A DNA stretch of 64,000 nucleotides from Rhodococcus zopfii NBRC 100606 = JCM 9919. Lineage in GTDB: Bacteria > Actinomycetota > Actinomycetes > Mycobacteriales > Mycobacteriaceae. The translations under genes were made by a program, and so were the position numbers. The stretch lies in contig NZ_BCXI01000013.1 in assembly GCF_001895025.1 (NCBI RefSeq), forward strand, positions 62,001 to 126,000. Reading direction: 5' to 3'. Each line of letters opens with the position of its first letter. Positions within the stretch are counted from its first letter, which is position 1. The notes under the pieces were generated by a model. It saw only the letters and a list, made by a program, of their open reading frames with translations, was not told the DNA's origin and made no database searches. This document shows, one piece after another, positions 10,907-20,135 of the stretch.

Positions 10907-11671
10907 ATGACCAACTCCCCGAATTTCCGTGTCGCCGATTCCCGCGTCGCCGTCGTCACCGGGGCCTCGTCCGGCATCGGCGAGGCCACCGCCCGCACGC
11001 TCGCCGCGCAGGGTTACCACGTCGTCGTCGGCGCCCGCCGTCTCGACCGGCTCGAAGAACTCGCCGAGGAGATCGGCGGCACCGCACTCGAACTCGATGT
11101 CACCGACGAGGATTCGGTCACCGCGTTCGCCACGGTGCTGCCCCGGGTGGACGTGCTGGTCAACAACGCCGGGGGCGCCAAGGGGCTGGCGACGGTCGCC
11201 GAGGCCGACGAGGACGACTGGCGGTGGATGTGGGAGACGAACGTCATCGGCACGATGCGCGTGACGAAGGCGCTGTTGCCGAAGCTGATCGATTCCGGGG
11301 ACGGCCTGATCGTCACGATCACCTCGGTCGCGGCGTTCGAAGCCTACGACAACGGCTCGGGGTACACCTCCGCCAAGCATGCCCAGGCGGTGGTGCACCG
11401 GACGCTGCGCGGCGAACTGCTCGGCAAGCCGGTGCGGCTGACCGAGATCGCCCCCGGCGCCGTCGAAACCGAGTTCTCGCTCGTGCGGTTCGAGGGCGAT
11501 CAGGAACGCGCCGACAAGGTGTACGAGGGCATCACGCCGCTCGTCGCACAGGACATCGCCGAGATCATCGGGTTCGTCGCGTCCCGTCCGTCGCACGTGA
11601 ACCTGGACCAGATCATCGTCAAGCCGCGTGATCAGGCGAGCGCCGGCCGGTTCCACCGCGTGAGCAACTGA
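10907..11671 (+). CDS. SDR family NAD(P)-dependent oxidoreductase
   Basis: A 254-residue classical short-chain dehydrogenase. The coenzyme-binding TGASSGIGE is at residues 15-23, NNAGG near residue 86, the catalytic Ser is in TSVAAF, and YTSAK supplies Tyr and Lys. The ARRLDRL segment suggests NADP. The substrate is unknown; YdfG-like serine/3-hydroxy acid dehydrogenases are the nearest type. An SDR gene sits in the same place in M. tuberculosis (Rv0484c). The start at 10907 has AGGATCGGGG before it, and the open frame further upstream is the dioxygenase remnant region. Confidence 0.85.
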   Translation: MTNSPNFRVADSRVAVVTGASSGIGEATARTLAAQGYHVVVGARRLDRLEELAEEIGGTALELDVTDEDSVTAFATVLPRVDVLVNNAGGAKGLATVAEADEDDWRWMWETNVIGTMRVTKALLPKLIDSGDGLIVTITSVAAFEAYDNGSGYTSAKHAQAVVHRTLRGELLGKPVRLTEIAPGAVETEFSLVRFEGDQERADKVYEGITPLVAQDIAEIIGFVASRPSHVNLDQIIVKPRDQASAGRFHRVSN

Positions 11672-11764
11672 TCGGCTGATTGCATGATCCGGTTCGGTGG
11701 TCGTAGGGCGATCGACTACCGACCGGTTCGGCATTTCCGTCAGACCCTCCCGCTATGGCCCGAC

Positions 11765-12471
11765 ATGCTTTCGAACAGGGTGGGCGGGGACGCGATCGAG
11801 GCACGGCTGACCGCCCTCGACGGCCTGCTCGGCGACGACATGACCGGGTTCTCCCGCGACATACCTGGTCGAGTTCTTCCAGCGCTTCGAAACCGTCCTG
11901 CGCAAGGCCACCGCGGTCGGGCACCGGGCGGTCGTCGAGGCGGTCGAACGACGGGTTCCCGAAGATCTCGGGTGCCGCTCGATCAACGACTTCCTCATCG
12001 GCACCCTGCCGATCTCCGCCGCCGACGCCGCCCGCCGCGTCAACGGCGCCCGGAAGGTCGGGGTGTGGCACGCCGCCTCGCATGGCTGCACCCGACCCGG
12101 CTGCGACGCCCCGGCCACCTTGACCGCGGTGCATCACACCACCGACTGGAAGGACGGCGGCCCCGCCGACATCACCAACGAGGACCGCGCCTGCGACGCC
12201 TGCCACGCACTCGTGCACGAGGGACCCGGCGGCTGGCAAACGAGAGTCGCACCAACAGAGTCGGAGTATCCGGGCCGCACCGACTGGATCCCGCCCCCCG
12301 CACATCGACCCGGACCGGACACCGCTGGTCAACCACCGGCATCGCCTCGGGGATCTGCTGGCCGCGGCGTTGGCGCACCACCGCGCCCGCCGCGACACCG
12401 AGCTGCGCGAACACCGACGACGCTGGCTGCGGGAACCGGCCGGGGACGCCGCCGGCGGCGAGGTTCCGTAG
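11765..12471 (+). pseudogene. Broken HNH endonuclease gene (DUF222/13E12 repeat type)
   Basis: Pieces of a 13E12-type HNH protein lie in different frames. It begins MLSNRVGGDAIEARLTALDG at 11765 in one frame, moves to a second frame near 11862 (YLVEFFQRFETVLRKATAV), and continues through GARKVG directly into an HNH region (CTRPGCDAP, HHTTDWKDGG, CHALVHEGPGGW). It then shifts again in a C-run near 12300 to finish HIDPDRTP...RRRWLREPAG. About 200 residues between the DUF222 part and the HNH part are missing. Two frameshifts plus an internal deletion make it non-functional. Such genes are multi-copy in Rhodococcus and Mycobacterium. Confidence 0.8.
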
Positions 12472-12513
12472 CGGATCGCCGCTCGGGGAATCCACCATCT
12501 AACCTCTGGAGGT

Positions 12514-13560
12514 ATGCAGCAGCAGCGTCTTTCACCCGGGCCACTGCTCGACGACCGCGGTCGCCTCGAACAGGCCGGCTGGGCCACCACCGAGATCCGC
12601 ACCTACGACCGGGCGCGGATCTCGGCGTCGCGGCTGCGGATCAAGGAGTGGGACTACTACTGCCTCATCTCCGACCCGGCCTCCGACGATGCTGCCGGCC
12701 CCGTCGGTCTCGCACTGACGGTTGCCGACAACGGGTACATGGGTCTGGTCGGGGTGAGCTGGCTGGATCTGGCCGCCGGCACGGAGGTCACCGAGAACAA
12801 GCTGATTCCGTTCCCGCTCGGCCGCATGCGGATGCCTTCGAGCGCCGACGCCGGTGACGTGGTCGTGCACCGGGGTGCGTTACGCGTCGAATTCCGCCAC
12901 GAGACGAGGGGGCGCCGCCTGATCGTCGACCATCCCGGTTTCGACGGCGGACGTGGACTGTCCGGGGAACTTCTGCTGCAGCAGCCCGCCGACGATCGCA
13001 TGGTGATCGCGACGCCGTTCCCACGGGCCCCGAAGGCGTTCTACTACAACCAGAAGGTCAACTGTCTTCCCGCTTCGGGCACGCTCACCGTCCGCGGCGT
13101 GCGGCACGAGTTCGACGCGGCCTCGACGTTCGGCGTCCTCGACTGGGGCCGCGGCGTGTGGACGTACGACAACACCTGGTACTGGGGGTCGGCGTCCGGC
13201 CTGCACCAGGGCGCCCGGTTCGGATTCAACATCGGATACGGCTTCGGCGACACCACCGCCGCATCCGAGAACATGCTGTTCCACGACGGGATCGCGCACA
13301 AACTCGACCGCGTCCACTTCCACCGCCCGCACGGCACATACGCCGGCGGACCGTGGCGTTTCACGAGCAGCGACAGCCGCTTCGAGATGGACTTCGAGCC
13401 GATCGTCGACCGCGCGGCCGATGTCGACGCCCTGGTCCTGCGGTCCACCCAGCATCAGGTGTTCGGGCGGTACAGCGGGCACGTGCTGCTCGACGACGGC
13501 ACTCGCCTCGAGATCGAGAACCTGCTCGGATTCGCCGAGGAGGTCCGCAACCGCTGGTAG
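12514..13560 (+). CDS. DUF2804 domain-containing protein
   Basis: A 348-residue protein of the DUF2804 family, a beta-rich fold probably related to hydroxysteroid/lipocalin-like AttH proteins. The diagnostic block is FGVLDWGRGVWTYDNTWYWG near residues 207-226. The function is unknown. The start is clear, with GGAGG five bases before the ATG. There is no signal peptide. It is convergent with the L,D-transpeptidase gene, 15 bases away, and stands alone as a transcription unit after the broken HNH gene. Confidence 0.85.
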   Translation: MQQQRLSPGPLLDDRGRLEQAGWATTEIRTYDRARISASRLRIKEWDYYCLISDPASDDAAGPVGLALTVADNGYMGLVGVSWLDLAAGTEVTENKLIPFPLGRMRMPSSADAGDVVVHRGALRVEFRHETRGRRLIVDHPGFDGGRGLSGELLLQQPADDRMVIATPFPRAPKAFYYNQKVNCLPASGTLTVRGVRHEFDAASTFGVLDWGRGVWTYDNTWYWGSASGLHQGARFGFNIGYGFGDTTAASENMLFHDGIAHKLDRVHFHRPHGTYAGGPWRFTSSDSRFEMDFEPIVDRAADVDALVLRSTQHQVFGRYSGHVLLDDGTRLEIENLLGFAEEVRNRW

Positions 13561-13575
13561 CCGGGGTCCGGATGC

Positions 13576-14757
13576 CTACAGTGCCGACATCGACTGCCAG
13601 GTCGGCCAATCCACGGCCCAGTCCCACAGGTCTCCGTCCGCTTCGGACAGGTCGATCGAGGTGCCGCTGACCTCCACCGGATCCCCGTACATCGCGATCG
13701 CGAAGTACTCCTGCGCGTCGGCCGTCGACAGGTTGATGCAACCGTTGGTGACGTTGGAAGCGCCCTGCTGGCCTGTGGTGAGCGGGTTGGCGTGGATGAA
13801 CTCGCCGTTGTTGGAGATCCGCACCGCCCAGCGCTCGCGCACGTTCTCGTAGTAGGGCGGGTTCGACATGAGGAAGTCCTCGTGTTTCTCGGTGACCACG
13901 TGGATGCCGCTGCGCGTGACGTTGCGGGCCTCGTTCCCCTCGCCGTAGCTGACCGGGATGTCCATCACGATCTGCCCGTCGCGCACCACCCGCATGCGGT
14001 GGCTCTGCGCGTCCGCGACGACGACCTGGCTGCGGCCGATCCCGAAGTCGAGGGACAGATCCTCTGCGCCGTACGCACCGTCGCCGTAGGCGAGTCCGTA
14101 GAGCCGCGCGTCCAGGCTCACCGTCGTGCCGGGCGCCCAATACTGCCGGGGCCGCCAGTGCGCCCGCGCACCGCCGTTGTCGTCGGGCAGCCATGCCCAG
14201 GCGCCCTCGGTCGGCGGGTTCGTGGTGACGACGAGCGCCTTCTCGACGGCGGCCTTGTCGCTGATCGGTCCGTCGAATTGCACGATGATCGGTGCGGCGA
14301 TCCCCACCTCCTGACCGTCGGCGATGTTGAGGGTCGCGGAGACCACTTCTCGCGGTTCGACGGTCGAGAAGCTGCCCTCCAGCGGGAACGTGTCGCCGCC
14401 GGGGGCGACCACGGTCCCCGACCATTCGTACGTCGCGCCGTATCCGAGCGGTTCGGTGACGGTGTAGGTGTGACCGTCCGCGGTGAGCGTCCCGTCGACG
14501 ACGAGCCCCGAGTCGCTGTTGGTCAGCGCGACGTCCCCGAGGGTGCCGCCGGTGGCGGTCACCGAGATCGGCGTGGTGGGGTCGACGTCGGTGGTGCCGT
14601 CGGCCGGGTTCACGGTGACCGACACGGCCGGCTCCGGGTCGCCGGTAATCGACCCTCCGCCCGACGTCGAACAAGCGGCGAGCACCGCCACGAGACCGAG
14701 GCACCAGAGCCACACCAACCGATTTGTCCGTTTCAGCAGGTCATGCACCCTTTTCAC
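13576..14757 (-). CDS. lprQ: L,D-transpeptidase lipoprotein (LprQ/LdtMt5-like)
   Basis: A 393-residue envelope enzyme with a signal peptide and lipobox LAACS, two immunoglobulin-like domains, then the YkuD catalytic domain near residues 225-350. These enzymes form 3-3 crosslinks in peptidoglycan. The nucleophile Cys is in [11 protein letters not shown]; the usual motif is (S/T)HGC, so the His before GC is Asn here. The upstream His of IHANP is kept. The gene beside murB corresponds to Rv0483 (lprQ). The GTG at 14757 is chosen from the signal peptide; GTG three codons later is also possible. Confidence 0.85.
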   Translation of the reverse strand: MKRVHDLLKRTNRLVWLWCLGLVAVLAACSTSGGGSITGDPEPAVSVTVNPADGTTDVDPTTPISVTATGGTLGDVALTNSDSGLVVDGTLTADGHTYTVTEPLGYGATYEWSGTVVAPGGDTFPLEGSFSTVEPREVVSATLNIADGQEVGIAAPIIVQFDGPISDKAAVEKALVVTTNPPTEGAWAWLPDDNGGARAHWRPRQYWAPGTTVSLDARLYGLAYGDGAYGAEDLSLDFGIGRSQVVVADAQSHRMRVVRDGQIVMDIPVSYGEGNEARNVTRSGIHVVTEKHEDFLMSNPPYYENVRERWAVRISNNGEFIHANPLTTGQQGASNVTNGCINLSTADAQEYFAIAMYGDPVEVSGTSIDLSEADGDLWDWAVDWPTWQSMSAL

Positions 14758-14830
14758 GGTACGCGCGGGCACAGTGTGGCCCAGCTCTCGGCGGCCGGCT
14801 CTCGACGGCTCCGGTCTCGGCGACCGGGAC

Positions 14831-15910
14831 TCAGATCTCGCAGCCGACCGGCACCGGTTCCGGTTCGAGCCGCACCCCGAACGCCTGCTGCACACCGTCC
14901 CGGACCTGTCGGGCCAGGGCCACCAGGTCCGCGGTGGTCGCGTTCCCCCGGTTGGTCAGGGCGAGGGTGTGCTTCGTCGACAGCCGCGCCGGGGCGTCCT
15001 CCGACGGGAACCCCTTGCCGAATCCGGCGCGTTCGATGAGCCAGCCGGCGGACAGCTTGGTACCTCCGTCCGCGGGAAACCGCGGGACCCGGACGTCGGC
15101 GCCGACCCGCGCGGCGACCGCCGCGAGCACCGCGGGCAGGGCATCGTCGGACACGATCGGGTTGGTGAAGAACGAGCCGGCGCTCCACGTGTCGTGATCG
15201 GCCGCGTCGAGAACCATGCCCTTGCCGCGGCGCAGTGCCAGCACCTGCTCGCGGACCTCCGCGGCCGGTCGTCGCTCACCCTCCTCCGCGCCGAGCGCGG
15301 TCGCGAGTTCCCGGTAGCCGAGCGGCGCGCTGGTCCCGTCGGGCCGCACCTCGAGCTCGACGTCGAGGACCAGTGCCGCGTCGGAGTGCTTGAGCACGCT
15401 CGTCCGGTATCCGAGACCGAGTGCCTCGGGACCCACCCACCGCACGTCGCCGGTGCGTCGATCCAGCAGCCGCACCCGGTGCAGTACCGAACCGACCTCG
15501 ACGCCGTACGCCCCCACGTTCTGGACGGGAGTCGCGCCGGCGGACCCGGGTATCCCGGACAGTGCCTCGAGACCACCGAACCCGGCGTCGACGGTTTTCG
15601 CGACGACGTCGTCCCACACCGCCCCGGCCTCGGCGCGCACCCGCCCGGCGCCGAGCTCGACCCCGGTGGTCGCGATCCTCACCACGACCCCGTCGAATCC
15701 CGCGTCCCCGACGACGAGGTTGGAGCCGCCGGCCAGGATCAGCGTCGGCACGCCCTCGGCGTCGAGCAGACGCACGACGTCGACGAGAACATCGGTCGTG
15801 GCGCATTCGGCGAGGACTCGGGCGGGTCCGCCGAGCCGCAGCGACGTCAGAGTCGACAACGGCACCTGCTCGGACACCGTGGCTCCCGATTCGGTGAGCC
15901 GGGACGTCAT
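14831..15910 (-). CDS. murB: UDP-N-acetylenolpyruvoylglucosamine reductase
   Basis: A 359-residue MurB, which reduces UDP-GlcNAc-enolpyruvate to UDP-MurNAc with NADPH and FAD in cytoplasmic peptidoglycan synthesis. It has the FAD-binding LAGGSNLVV near residue 55, [19 protein letters not shown] in the pyrophosphate loop, the catalytic Ser in SAGSFFTNP, and a C-terminal Glu in LEPEPVPVG. It is the type I-like actinobacterial form. The ATG at 15910 is favoured; the open frame upstream runs antisense to the DUF2505 gene. The neighbours (L,D-transpeptidase, DUF2505) match the mycobacterial murB locus. Confidence 0.95.
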   Translation of the reverse strand: MTSRLTESGATVSEQVPLSTLTSLRLGGPARVLAECATTDVLVDVVRLLDAEGVPTLILAGGSNLVVGDAGFDGVVVRIATTGVELGAGRVRAEAGAVWDDVVAKTVDAGFGGLEALSGIPGSAGATPVQNVGAYGVEVGSVLHRVRLLDRRTGDVRWVGPEALGLGYRTSVLKHSDAALVLDVELEVRPDGTSAPLGYRELATALGAEEGERRPAAEVREQVLALRRGKGMVLDAADHDTWSAGSFFTNPIVSDDALPAVLAAVAARVGADVRVPRFPADGGTKLSAGWLIERAGFGKGFPSEDAPARLSTKHTLALTNRGNATTADLVALARQVRDGVQQAFGVRLEPEPVPVGCEI

Positions 15911-15949
15911 ACGTGGATCGGGCACCCGCAAACGGTAGCGTGACGCCCC

Positions 15950-16456
15950 ATGGGTACCCCTATCGACCATTCCGCGCACTACGAGTTCCCCGCGGCGATC
16001 GTGCACGCGGCGCTCGTCGATCCGGATTACTGGCGGCAGCGCCTGACGAAGATCGGCGGCCCCGGCGCCACCATCGAGGACGTGACGACCGGCGCCGGCA
16101 CAATCGACCTGCACATGACGCAGGCCATCCCCGCCGAGCACCTGCCGAGCGTGGTCACCAGCATCCGGCCCGGCGACCTGGTCATCCACCGGCACGAATC
16201 GTGGAAGCCGCTCGACGGTGACCGTGCCCGCGGTCGGTTCTCCGCCGGCGTCGACGGGATGCCCGGCAAGGTCGAAGGTGCCGTCACGCTCGCTCCCGGC
16301 CGCACCGGGACGATCGTCGAGATCGACGGTGAGGTCGAGGTGAAGATCCCGTTCCTGGGAGGGAAGATCGAGGGCATGATCGCCGAACAGTTGATCGAGC
16401 TGTTCGACGCCGAGCAGGAGTTCACGACCGGCTGGCTGGGCCGATCCGGCTCCTGA
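15950..16456 (+). CDS. DUF2505 domain protein, first of a tandem pair
   Basis: A 168-residue START/SRPBCC-like protein of the DUF2505 family, which should form a hydrophobic ligand pocket. The fold is marked by the N-terminal YEFPAAIVHAALVDPDYW and the C-terminal IPFLGGKIEGMIAEQLIELF. The ligand is unknown; actinobacterial members are thought to handle lipids. It is divergent from murB with 39 bases between and 42 bases ahead of a paralogue, pointing to a short operon of two copies plus a methyltransferase. Confidence 0.8.
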   Translation: MGTPIDHSAHYEFPAAIVHAALVDPDYWRQRLTKIGGPGATIEDVTTGAGTIDLHMTQAIPAEHLPSVVTSIRPGDLVIHRHESWKPLDGDRARGRFSAGVDGMPGKVEGAVTLAPGRTGTIVEIDGEVEVKIPFLGGKIEGMIAEQLIELFDAEQEFTTGWLGRSGS

Positions 16457-16498
16457 CGATTTCCGGGTGATCGGGGCGAGCCGGTACCCTGGCCCGCT

Positions 16499-16999
16499 AT
16501 GGCACGGCGCATGGACTATTCCGCCCGCTATCCGTATCCAGCGGAGCGGGTGTACGCGGCGCTACGCGACCCGGCTCACTGGGAAGCCCGGATGGTGGAG
16601 ATGCGCAAGTATTCGCAGAACCATCTCGAGTCGTTCGAGGTGTCGGACTCCGGCATCTCGCTGGTGCTGCACCACATCCTGCCCCGGTCCGAACTGCCGG
16701 AGATCGCGCAGGCGGTGATGAAGAAGGACATGGTCATCACCCGCAAGGAGTCCTACAGCGCGTTCGACGGGAGGGCGACCGGTCGTTACGAGGCGTCGGT
16801 CCCGGCCGGTCCGGGCAGTCTCACCGGCACGATGGAACTGTTCGCCGGCGACGACGGGTGCACGCTGCGCACGACGTCGGAAGCGAAGGTGCACCTGCCG
16901 TTCGTCGGCGGCAAGCTCGAAGAGTTGATGCTGCAGAACCTCGTCGACCTGTTCCGCACCGAAGCGGAAATCACGGCCGACTGGCTGGCCCGGCGGTAG
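16499..16999 (+). CDS. DUF2505 domain protein, second of a tandem pair
   Basis: A 166-residue paralogue of the preceding gene, with the same START-like pattern (YSARYPYPAERVYAALRDP, then LPFVGGKLEELMLQNLVDLF). The two proteins are clearly related but diverged, so the duplication is old. It precedes the methyltransferase at 17013 by 13 bases and is very likely cotranscribed. It could bind a lipid precursor of the envelope given the murB setting; this is inference. Confidence 0.8.
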   Translation: MARRMDYSARYPYPAERVYAALRDPAHWEARMVEMRKYSQNHLESFEVSDSGISLVLHHILPRSELPEIAQAVMKKDMVITRKESYSAFDGRATGRYEASVPAGPGSLTGTMELFAGDDGCTLRTTSEAKVHLPFVGGKLEELMLQNLVDLFRTEAEITADWLARR

Positions 17000-17012
17000 G
17001 TCGGGTCCGATC

Positions 17013-17789
17013 GTGCGAGCGCCACGTCCGGAAGGTGTCGTCACCCGCGGCACCACCGGCATCAACCGTCTGCGTCGCAGCGACCGATGGGCGGTGCACC
17101 ATCCCGACATCGCCGGTGTCCTGCGGTCGGCCCCGGATCCGCTGGTCGTCGATCTGGGCTACGGCGCGATGCCGGTGACCACGTTGGAATTGGCGTCGCG
17201 GCTGCGCAGCGTCCGCCCGGATCTGCGGATGGTCGGTCTCGAGATCGACCCGGAACGGGTGGTTCCCGGCCGCGACGGTGTCCGCTTCGCGCGCGGTGGT
17301 TTCGAGCTGGCCGGGCTGCGGCCGGTGCTGGTGCGCGCGTTCAACGTGCTGCGGCAGTACCCGGAGGATGCGGTCGCACCCGTGTGGGAGCGGCTGCGGT
17401 CGGGGCTGGCACCGGGCGGTCTGCTCGTCGACGGCACGTGCGACGAACTGGGCCGGCGGTGCGCCTGGGTGCTGCTGGATCGGGACGGCCCGCGCACCCT
17501 GACGCTGGCGTGGAGTCCGTTCCACATCGACACCCCGTCCGATCTGGCCGAGCGGTTGCCGAAGGCACTGATCCACCGGAACGTTCCCGGCGAGCGGATC
17601 CACGACCTGTTGCAGGCCGCGGACCGGGCGTGGGCGACCGCGGCCCCGCACGCCGCGTTCGGGCCGCGCATCCGCTGGCGCGCCACCCTCGACCTTCTAC
17701 GCGCACAGGGGGTTCCGGTGTCCCCGCAGCGGCGACGCCTGCGCGACTGCGTACTGACCGTCCCGTGGGACGTGGTCGCGCCCGCCTGA
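17013..17789 (+). CDS. Class I SAM-dependent methyltransferase-like protein
   Basis: A 258-residue protein with a degenerate Rossmann methyltransferase core: VVDLGYGAMP near residue 48 replaces the usual motif I (E/DxGxGxG), GLEIDPERV follows as motif II, and LRSGLAPGGLLVDGTCDE fits motif V. It lacks a clear NPPY or similar substrate motif. It starts with GTG 13 bases after the DUF2505 gene, and so probably is the last gene of that operon. The function is unknown; a modified nucleotide or small molecule substrate is possible. Confidence 0.65.
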   Translation: MRAPRPEGVVTRGTTGINRLRRSDRWAVHHPDIAGVLRSAPDPLVVDLGYGAMPVTTLELASRLRSVRPDLRMVGLEIDPERVVPGRDGVRFARGGFELAGLRPVLVRAFNVLRQYPEDAVAPVWERLRSGLAPGGLLVDGTCDELGRRCAWVLLDRDGPRTLTLAWSPFHIDTPSDLAERLPKALIHRNVPGERIHDLLQAADRAWATAAPHAAFGPRIRWRATLDLLRAQGVPVSPQRRRLRDCVLTVPWDVVAPA

Positions 17790-17853
17790 CTGCGCTACCG
17801 CGCCGGTGTGCCCGTCGAGCTGGGCTGGTTCAACTGCCCGGAAGACACACGAC

Positions 17854-18471
17854 TCACCCTGCGGCGAGCAGCGCCAGCTCGATACGGTCGGCGACCGCGG
17901 CGGGCTGGTTCGCTACCGCCGCGTGCAGCTGGTCGGTGTTCGCGCGGCCGATCGCGATAGCGTCGCCGACGAGTTCGTCGAGCACTTCCTGGGACACGCC
18001 ACCGGCGGCGAGATCGACGGCGGTGCGCGCGGGGGTGGTCACGCGGAAGCACCCGACCATCTCGCAGTCCTCGTTCGTCAGCGCCCGGTGGTGCAGCGCG
18101 AGCCGGTTGCTCGGGACGGTGCGCTGATCGAGCGTCGACAGGTGCAGGAACCTCGGTTGCAGATGCCCCATCGCGTGGAGTTCCGCGGCGCTCTGGTGCG
18201 ACACGACCGCGGCGCCCTCGTACCAGGCGCACCACTGCGCGAACTCGTCGAATTTCGTGCGGGGGCTTTCGGCGAGCCGGAACAGCTCGTTCTCGACGCG
18301 CATCCACAGCCCCGCATCGATACGCGTGACGAACGCGTCCGCGTCGATACCGTGCCCGATCGCCTGTCGGGCGGTGAAGAATCCGGCCTGCGTCAGCGCG
18401 AGTCGGCGGAGCGCTTCGTCCGCGTCGGCCCGCCCGGAGGCCCCGTACCCAGAACCCGTCCAACTCGTCAT
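17854..18471 (-). CDS. AbiEi-like antitoxin-domain protein (orphan)
   Basis: A 205-residue protein of the AbiEi-like type: an N-terminal winged helix (LTQAGFFTARQAIGHGIDADA) then a domain starting WMRVENELFRL with a C-terminal region ending PARTAVDLAAGGV. In type IV toxin-antitoxin systems AbiEi represses the operon and counters the nucleotidyltransferase AbiEii. No AbiEii gene lies beside it, so it is solitary and may be a stand-alone regulator. ATG 18471 is favoured; an ATG seven codons upstream is in frame. It is convergent with the methyltransferase gene. Confidence 0.6.
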   Translation of the reverse strand: MTSWTGSGYGASGRADADEALRRLALTQAGFFTARQAIGHGIDADAFVTRIDAGLWMRVENELFRLAESPRTKFDEFAQWCAWYEGAAVVSHQSAAELHAMGHLQPRFLHLSTLDQRTVPSNRLALHHRALTNEDCEMVGCFRVTTPARTAVDLAAGGVSQEVLDELVGDAIAIGRANTDQLHAAVANQPAAVADRIELALLAAG

Positions 18472-18575
18472 GCCGCCAACAGTACCGAACAATTGTGGCC
18501 CAGCTCACAGTTTCGCGGGGCGGGTCGGCCCGCGCGGCTCAGAAGATCCTCAGAGTTGTCGGAAACAATCGGCTC

Positions 18576-19313
18576 ATGACCAACCCGAAGCGCTCCACCC
18601 TCGCCACCGTCGCCGCCGTGGTCGTCGTCGCGCTCGTCGCGGTGCTCGTCGGCGCCGAGGTCTACGTCCGCAACCGGGCGACGACGTGCCTTGCCCAATC
18701 ACTCGAATCCGAACTGGGAACCGGCGTCGACGTCGATCTCAGCTGGAAACCGGTGCTGCTGCAGCTGATCGACAAGAAGGTTCCGTCGGTGACGCTCGAC
18801 AGCGACGACGACGCGTTCGGTCCGGCCGAGGAGATGACCGTCCACGCCGTCGCGAAGGACGTCGATCTGAACGCGACGGCCGACAGCACCGGCACGATCG
18901 GCAGTTCCCGCGCCGAGGTCGTGTGGCCCGCGAGCGGCATCCTCGCGACCGTCCAGGGACAGGGCCTCGGTTCCCTCGTCACCGCCGTCACCCCGGACGC
19001 CGACGCGGGAACCCTGCGGTTCACCGTCGGCGGCGGCGGTCTCGCCGAGTTCACGGTGCGGCCGGTCGTCCAGGCCGGTGTCGTCGCGGTCGAGACCGTC
19101 GACGCGTCCGTGCTGGGATTCGGGTTGCCGACCGCGCTCGTCGACAGTGTCGTGCAGATCCTCGCGACCGGCCTGCAGCAGTATCCGCTCGGCATGCAGG
19201 CCACCGCGGTCGCCGTCGACGACAACGGCGTGAACCTCACCCTCGAAGGCGGCAGCTTCACGATGCCGCGCCCGCAGGAGGGTGCCCAGCAGCAGGGCTG
19301 CAGCCTGATCTGA
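18576..19313 (+). CDS. LmeA-family (DUF2993) phospholipid-binding protein
   Basis: A 245-residue exported protein: an N-terminal hydrophobic segment (residues 10-28), then the DUF2993 TULIP-like domain starting CLAQSLESELGTGVDVDLSW. LmeA in mycobacteria binds phospholipids in the periplasm and helps lipomannan mannan elongation. The end is Gln/Cys-rich. A membrane protein gene also sits next to deoC in M. tuberculosis (Rv0479c). The ATG at 18576 is 7 bases after a weak purine-rich run. A 14-base tandem repeat starts in its stop codon. Confidence 0.75.
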   Translation: MTNPKRSTLATVAAVVVVALVAVLVGAEVYVRNRATTCLAQSLESELGTGVDVDLSWKPVLLQLIDKKVPSVTLDSDDDAFGPAEEMTVHAVAKDVDLNATADSTGTIGSSRAEVVWPASGILATVQGQGLGSLVTAVTPDADAGTLRFTVGGGGLAEFTVRPVVQAGVVAVETVDASVLGFGLPTALVDSVVQILATGLQQYPLGMQATAVAVDDNGVNLTLEGGSFTMPRPQEGAQQQGCSLI

Positions 19314-19339
19314 CCGGTGCGATCCGACCGGTGCGATCC
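19312..19339. repeat. Two tandem 14-base copies at the lmeA-like/deoC junction
   Basis: GACCGGTGCGATCC occurs twice in a row, starting inside the stop codon of the LmeA-like gene and ending just before the convergent deoC stop. One of several short duplications at convergent gene ends. Confidence 0.85.
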
Positions 19340-19341
19340 GA

Positions 19342-20034
19342 CTACTGCCGCGGCGACCGCTCGTCGACCCGGTCCGGCAGTCCGTCGAGCACGGCACGCG
19401 AGGACGACAGGCCGAGCCGGGTGGCGCCGGCGTCGATCATCTCCAGCGCCGCCTCGGCCGTGCGGATGCCGCCGCTGGCCTTCACGCCGAGCCGGCCGCC
19501 CACGGTCTCGGCCATCAACCGCACCGCGTGCGCGGAGGCACCACCGGCCGGATGGAACCCGGTCGACGTCTTCACGAAGTCGGCCCCGGCGCGTTCGGCC
19601 GTGCGGCACGCTTCGACGATCGCGTCGTCGGACAACACCGCGGATTCGATGATCACCTTGAGCGCAGGATCGAAGCCGATCGCCTCGCGGACGGTGAGGA
19701 TGTCGGCGAGCACTGCGTTCCAGTCCCCGGCGACCGCTGCGCCGATGTCGATGACCATGTCCACCTCACGCGCGCCCTGCTCGACGGCCAGCCGCGCCTC
19801 GGCACCCTTGACCAGCGAATGATGCTTGCCCGACGGGAATCCCACGACGGTCGCGACGGTGACACCCTCGGCACGCAGCGGCAGCATCGACGGCGACACG
19901 CACACCGCGTACACACCGAGTTCGACGGCTTCGTCGACGAGCGCGCGCACGTCGGCAGCCGATGCCTCCGGCTTGAGCAGGGTGTGATCGATCATCGCGG
20001 CGACCTGGGCGCGGGTGTGTGCGGTGTCCGGCAT
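19342..20034 (-). CDS. deoC: Deoxyribose-phosphate aldolase
   Basis: A 230-residue class I aldolase that splits 2-deoxyribose-5-phosphate into glyceraldehyde-3-phosphate and acetaldehyde in deoxynucleoside catabolism. The Schiff-base lysine is in [10 protein letters not shown] and the second active lysine in VKASGGIRT; both are intact. The N-terminal [10 protein letters not shown] is typical. The ATG at 20034 has GGGAGG upstream; the frame extends six codons further without a better start. The place next to the LmeA-like gene matches Rv0478. Confidence 0.95.
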   Translation of the reverse strand: MPDTAHTRAQVAAMIDHTLLKPEASAADVRALVDEAVELGVYAVCVSPSMLPLRAEGVTVATVVGFPSGKHHSLVKGAEARLAVEQGAREVDMVIDIGAAVAGDWNAVLADILTVREAIGFDPALKVIIESAVLSDDAIVEACRTAERAGADFVKTSTGFHPAGGASAHAVRLMAETVGGRLGVKASGGIRTAEAALEMIDAGATRLGLSSSRAVLDGLPDRVDERSPRQ

Positions 20035-20135
20035 GCCGCCAGCCTCCCACACCGCCTCACCTCGGTGCGTCCGGCCGGTGAGCGGCCTGTTCCGGTACGC
20101 CCCACCGTTCTACGAGATCGGCTAGCGTTCCGGGC

